A stretch of 10,030 nt of DNA from NCBI GenBank assembly GCA_026415995.1, contig JAOAGB010000078.1, positions 1 to 10,030 of the forward strand. Reading direction: 5' to 3'. Positions 8,001-10,030 of the stretch are shown piece by piece. A program made the position numbers and the translations under genes. Position 1 is the stretch's first letter. Each line of letters opens with the position of its first letter. The DNA comes from Thermodesulfovibrio sp. (GTDB taxonomy: Bacteria > Nitrospirota > Thermodesulfovibrionia > Thermodesulfovibrionales > Thermodesulfovibrionaceae). The notes beneath the pieces are model-generated. The model made no database searches. It had not been told where the DNA came from and was given only the letters and a program-made list of their open reading frames with translations.

Positions 8001-9333
8001 AATTCTCTATATAGATGATGAAATAAGTGCACTAAAAGCAATTTCTGCTATTCTTAGAAAAGAGGGATATGATGTTTATGCAGCACCTACAGCTGAAGAG
8101 GGGATAGAAATTCTTAAAAACGCAGAAATTGATTGTATTCTTCTTGATTATCGTTTACCAGGCATGGACGGAATAGAACTATTAAAATGGATGAAACTAA
8201 ACGAAATGTTAATCCCTACCATTATGCTTACAGCCTATGGTACCATTGAAAAAGCCGTAGAAGCAATGAAATTAGGTGCTTATCATTATCTAATAAAACC
8301 TGTAGATACCGAACTTCTTATCAATGTGATAAAAGAAGCCATAGAAAAGTCAAAGGGAAATCAAAAATTAGAAAAAATAGAATCACCTTTCCCAGAAATA
8401 ATCGGTAAAAGTAAAACAATGCAGGAAGTTTTCTATATAATGGAAATGGTGGCACAAACCAATGCTAATGTTCTTATTACAGGAGAATCAGGAACTGGTA
8501 AAGAACTTGTTGCAAGGGCTATTCATAGGAAGTCTTTAAGAAATTCAAAACCTTTTATAATAGTTGACTGCACAACTATTCCAGAAAATCTTCTTGAAAG
8601 CGAACTTTTTGGGCATGAAAAAGGAGCCTTTACTGGTGCTGCCGATAGAAAAATAGGACTTATTGAAATTGCCAATGAGGGCACTGTTTTTCTTGATGAA
8701 ATAGGAGAATTACCTATGTTTCTTCAGAAAAAATTACTTAGATTTCTTCAAGAAAAAGAAATTCAAAGAATTGGAAGTACGCATAGAATTAAAGTAGATG
8801 TAAGAGTAATTTCAGCAACCAATAGAAATCTTGAAAAAGCTATACAAGAAGGCTTATTCAGAGAAGACCTTTATTGGAGACTTAATGTAGTAAGAATAAA
8901 TCTTCCACCACTAAGGGAGAGAAAAGAAGATATTCCGCTCTTAGTAAATTACTTCTTAAAAAAATTTTCAAAGGAGAATAACAAACCGGTTCCCCATATT
9001 GAACCAGAAGTCATGGAGATTCTTATAAATAACGACTGGCCCGGAAACATAAGAGAGCTTGCAAATGTAATTGAAAGGGCTGTGATTTTGTCCCCATCTG
9101 GAGTGATTTCTATAAAATATCTTCCAAAAAGAATACAAGAAAAAACCGGAGTGATTGAAAAAAAGGAAAATACCCTTAATCTTATCGAAGTGGAAAAATC
9201 ATTAATTTTCAAAGCATTAAGTTCTACGGGTTGGAATCAAACAAAAGCTGCTGAGATATTGGGGATTTCAAGAAAACAACTTCGCACAAAAATGAAAAAT
9301 TACGGATTATTACCGCAAACAGAGGATGATTAA
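7993..9333 (+). CDS. NtrC-family sigma54-dependent response regulator
   Basis: Transcriptional activator of 446 residues with the full three-domain layout. The receiver domain (1-120) has acidic pocket D8/D9, phosphoacceptor D52 (LLDYRLPGMDG), T80 and K102. The AAA+ domain (about 136-365) has Walker A GESGTGKE (164-171), the sigma54-contacting loop GAFTGA (211-216), Walker B TVFLDEIGEL (231-240), SATNR (274-278) and the arginine-finger region FREDLYWRL (289-297). The C-terminal Fis-type helix-turn-helix is NQTKAAEILGISRKQLRTKM. Phosphorylated by the upstream kinase, it should hydrolyse ATP to open RNA polymerase-sigma54 promoters. Nothing is missing. I found no convincing -24/-12 promoter in the window, so its targets probably lie elsewhere. 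The gene ends the + strand chain and converges on perR with a 6-nt gap. Confidence 0.97.
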   Translation: MAKILYIDDEISALKAISAILRKEGYDVYAAPTAEEGIEILKNAEIDCILLDYRLPGMDGIELLKWMKLNEMLIPTIMLTAYGTIEKAVEAMKLGAYHYLIKPVDTELLINVIKEAIEKSKGNQKLEKIESPFPEIIGKSKTMQEVFYIMEMVAQTNANVLITGESGTGKELVARAIHRKSLRNSKPFIIVDCTTIPENLLESELFGHEKGAFTGAADRKIGLIEIANEGTVFLDEIGELPMFLQKKLLRFLQEKEIQRIGSTHRIKVDVRVISATNRNLEKAIQEGLFREDLYWRLNVVRINLPPLRERKEDIPLLVNYFLKKFSKENNKPVPHIEPEVMEILINNDWPGNIRELANVIERAVILSPSGVISIKYLPKRIQEKTGVIEKKENTLNLIEVEKSLIFKALSSTGWNQTKAAEILGISRKQLRTKMKNYGLLPQTEDD

Positions 9334-9339
9334 AAATTA

Positions 9340-9795
9340 TCAATCTTGTGTTTTATTAATACAATTATCGCAAATACCTTCTAATAATACTCTTACTTTG
9401 TTAATGATAAATTTTTTCTTTAAGTAATCAGGAACTTCTAATTTATCGTAGCTTTCATTATAAAAATCAACAATTTTACCACATTTTTTACATCTAAAGT
9501 GATGATGATTTTTATTATTTGGGTCAAATCTTCTTACATCACCTGAACCTTCAACTATTTCTAATAGCCCCATTTCAGATAAAGTCAAAAGAGTTCTGTT
9601 TACTGTATCAAAGGATATTCCTGGATGAATTCTTTTTATTCTTCTGTAAATTATCTCTGCTGAGGGATGGTTTTCTGAATTTAAAACTTCTTTATATATA
9701 GATATTCTTTGCGGAGTAATCTTTAATCCGCATTCTTTGCATTTCTTTACAAATTCCTCTAATGAGTCTTCCTTTGTTGACCTGTACTCTTTCAT
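9340..9795 (-). CDS. perR: Peroxide-responsive repressor PerR (Fur family)
   Basis: Metal-dependent DNA-binding repressor of 151 residues. An N-terminal winged helix (LKITPQRISIYKEVL, then FDTVNRTLLTLSEMGLL) is followed by a metal-binding dimerisation domain. Aligned to Bacillus subtilis PerR at a constant +6 offset without gaps, every key residue is kept: regulatory-metal ligands H43, D91, H97, H99 and D110, and structural zinc cysteines C102, C105, C142 and C145. Asp at 110, where Fur proteins usually have Glu, favours PerR. In this family Fe(II)-catalysed oxidation of the His ligands (H37 and H91 in B. subtilis) by H2O2 releases DNA. AGGAG on the minus strand (9805-9809) supports the start, 9 nt upstream. 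It is divergent from katG, the classical PerR target, with a matching palindrome between them. Confidence 0.93.
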   Translation of the reverse strand: MKEYRSTKEDSLEEFVKKCKECGLKITPQRISIYKEVLNSENHPSAEIIYRRIKRIHPGISFDTVNRTLLTLSEMGLLEIVEGSGDVRRFDPNNKNHHHFRCKKCGKIVDFYNESYDKLEVPDYLKKKFIINKVRVLLEGICDNCINKTQD

Positions 9796-9806
9796 TATGA
9801 TAAACT

Positions 9807-9833
9807 CCTAAATAAGAATTATTACTATTTAGG
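9807..9833. promoter_or_regulatory. Candidate PerR operator: 27-bp palindrome
   Basis: Inverted repeat centred on T9820. Perfect 8-bp outer arms (CCTAAATA and TATTTAGG) flank an inner core; 11 of 13 base pairs are symmetric, with mismatches only at the 9815/9825 and 9816/9824 pairs. The central 15 bases (9813-9827, TAAGAATTATTACTA) match the PerR box consensus TTATAATNATTATAA at 10 of 14 fixed positions. The left arm overlaps the perR ribosome binding site, and the centre is 55 nt before the katG start codon. Confidence 0.72.
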
Positions 9834-9862
9834 TTTTGTTCCCATATTTAATATTAACAAAA

Positions 9863-9870
9863 AAGGAGGG
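9863..9870 (+). promoter_or_regulatory. Strong Shine-Dalgarno for katG
   Basis: AAGGAGGG with the GGAGG core 5 nt before the ATG at 9875. Among the strongest ribosome binding sites in the window, it fixes the katG start and suggests high expression once derepressed. Confidence 0.85.
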
Positions 9871-9874
9871 CAAA

Positions 9875-10030
9875 ATGGAGACAAAAGACAAAAAAAGATG
9901 GATTACAGACTGGTGGCCCAAAAGACTTAATCTAAAAGTTTTAAGACAAAACTGCCCTAACTCCAATCCCTATGGTCCTGATTATGATTACGCAAAGGAA
10001 TTTGAAAGTTTAGATCTTGAAGAAGTAAAA
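9875..10030 (+). CDS. katG: Catalase-peroxidase KatG (3'-truncated by window edge)
   Basis: Only the first 52 residues are present; the frame is open at the right edge, while the family is about 720-740 residues. KatG is a bifunctional haem enzyme that disproportionates H2O2 and oxidises small donors. The visible N-terminus carries the family signature: TDWWPKRLNLKVLRQN, then SNPYGPDYDYAKEFESLDL, matching DWWPNQL...L.QHS...NPLG.DFDY..EF..LD in known KatG proteins. The start is about 25-30 residues shorter than in many KatG proteins because the CPFHQ-type leader is missing. The ribosome binding site and the adjacent operator support this as the real start. No signal peptide is seen, so the enzyme should be cytoplasmic. 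The haem and Met-Tyr-Trp adduct residues lie beyond the window, so functionality cannot be judged. Confidence 0.92.
   Translation, partial: METKDKKRWITDWWPKRLNLKVLRQNCPNSNPYGPDYDYAKEFESLDLEEVK

Larger units (their letters stand above)
9796..9874. promoter_or_regulatory. Divergent perR-katG control region
   Basis: This 79-bp AT-rich spacer is the only appreciable intergenic DNA in the window. It must hold promoters for both genes. For katG, TAATAT at 9849-9854 is a plausible -10 that would start RNA just before the ribosome binding site, but no good -35 is visible at the right distance. For perR, TAATAA (minus strand, 9819-9824) or TAAATA (9826-9831) could be the -10, again without a convincing -35. 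Both perR candidates lie inside the palindrome, which fits autorepression. Promoter assignments are tentative. Confidence 0.6.

Noticed and set aside
8949..9212. Minus-strand open frame opposite the AAA+/HTH part of the response regulator
   Set aside because: Antisense to a strongly conserved coding region, with no family features.
9519..9701. Plus-strand open frame opposite perR
   Set aside because: It lies wholly antisense to a perR gene with fully conserved residues, has no recognisable domain, and looks like a shadow of the real frame.
1..10030. CRISPR arrays, tRNA/rRNA genes, insertion sequences, phage or defence genes
   Set aside because: I looked on both strands and saw no regularly spaced repeats, tRNA-like cloverleaf, transposase motifs or terminal inverted repeats. 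Coding genes fill nearly all of the window.

Overview
The window is an AT-rich, gene-dense bacterial chromosome segment with almost no intergenic DNA. Two predicted lipoproteins (one PilF/PilW-like), a MurJ lipid II flippase and a periplasm-facing sensor kinase point to a Gram-negative envelope. Arg is written mostly with AGA, Ile often with ATA, and the proteins are rich in Lys, Glu and Ile. This fits a low-GC, possibly thermophilic anaerobe. A Thermodesulfovibrio-like member of the Nitrospirota is my best guess, but this is inference from style and gene content, not an identification.

Region 1 (2-9333, all + strand) is a chain of seven genes that overlap or nearly touch: the 3' part of mfd (transcription-repair coupling factor, open at the left edge), a TPR lipoprotein of PilF/PilW type, murJ, a glyoxalase II-like metallo-beta-lactamase-fold hydrolase, a lipoprotein with two tandem PhnD-type binding domains, a membrane histidine kinase, and an NtrC-family sigma54-dependent response regulator. 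The junctions are ATGA overlap, 1-nt gap, ATGA overlap, 14-nt overlap, 38-nt overlap and 8-nt overlap. They suggest one transcript with translational coupling.

The last three genes of that chain look like a self-contained signalling system. An outer periplasmic binding lipoprotein with two ligand domains has no ABC permease or ATPase beside it and is coupled instead to a kinase and a sigma54 activator. The layout resembles AioX-AioS-AioR-type oxyanion sensing. The kinase is unusual: a module of about 55 residues with ten cysteines lies between the two helices of its HAMP domain, so a metal, Fe-S or thiol input could act on the signal relay itself. This is the best candidate for an undescribed system here. 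Its ligand and target promoters cannot be read from the window.

Region 2 (9340-10030) is an oxidative-stress pair. perR (- strand) converges on the response regulator with a 6-nt gap and is divergent from katG (catalase-peroxidase, + strand, cut by the right edge). The 79-bp divergent spacer holds a 27-bp palindrome centred at 9820 whose core resembles a PerR box. It is placed so that PerR could control both itself and katG.
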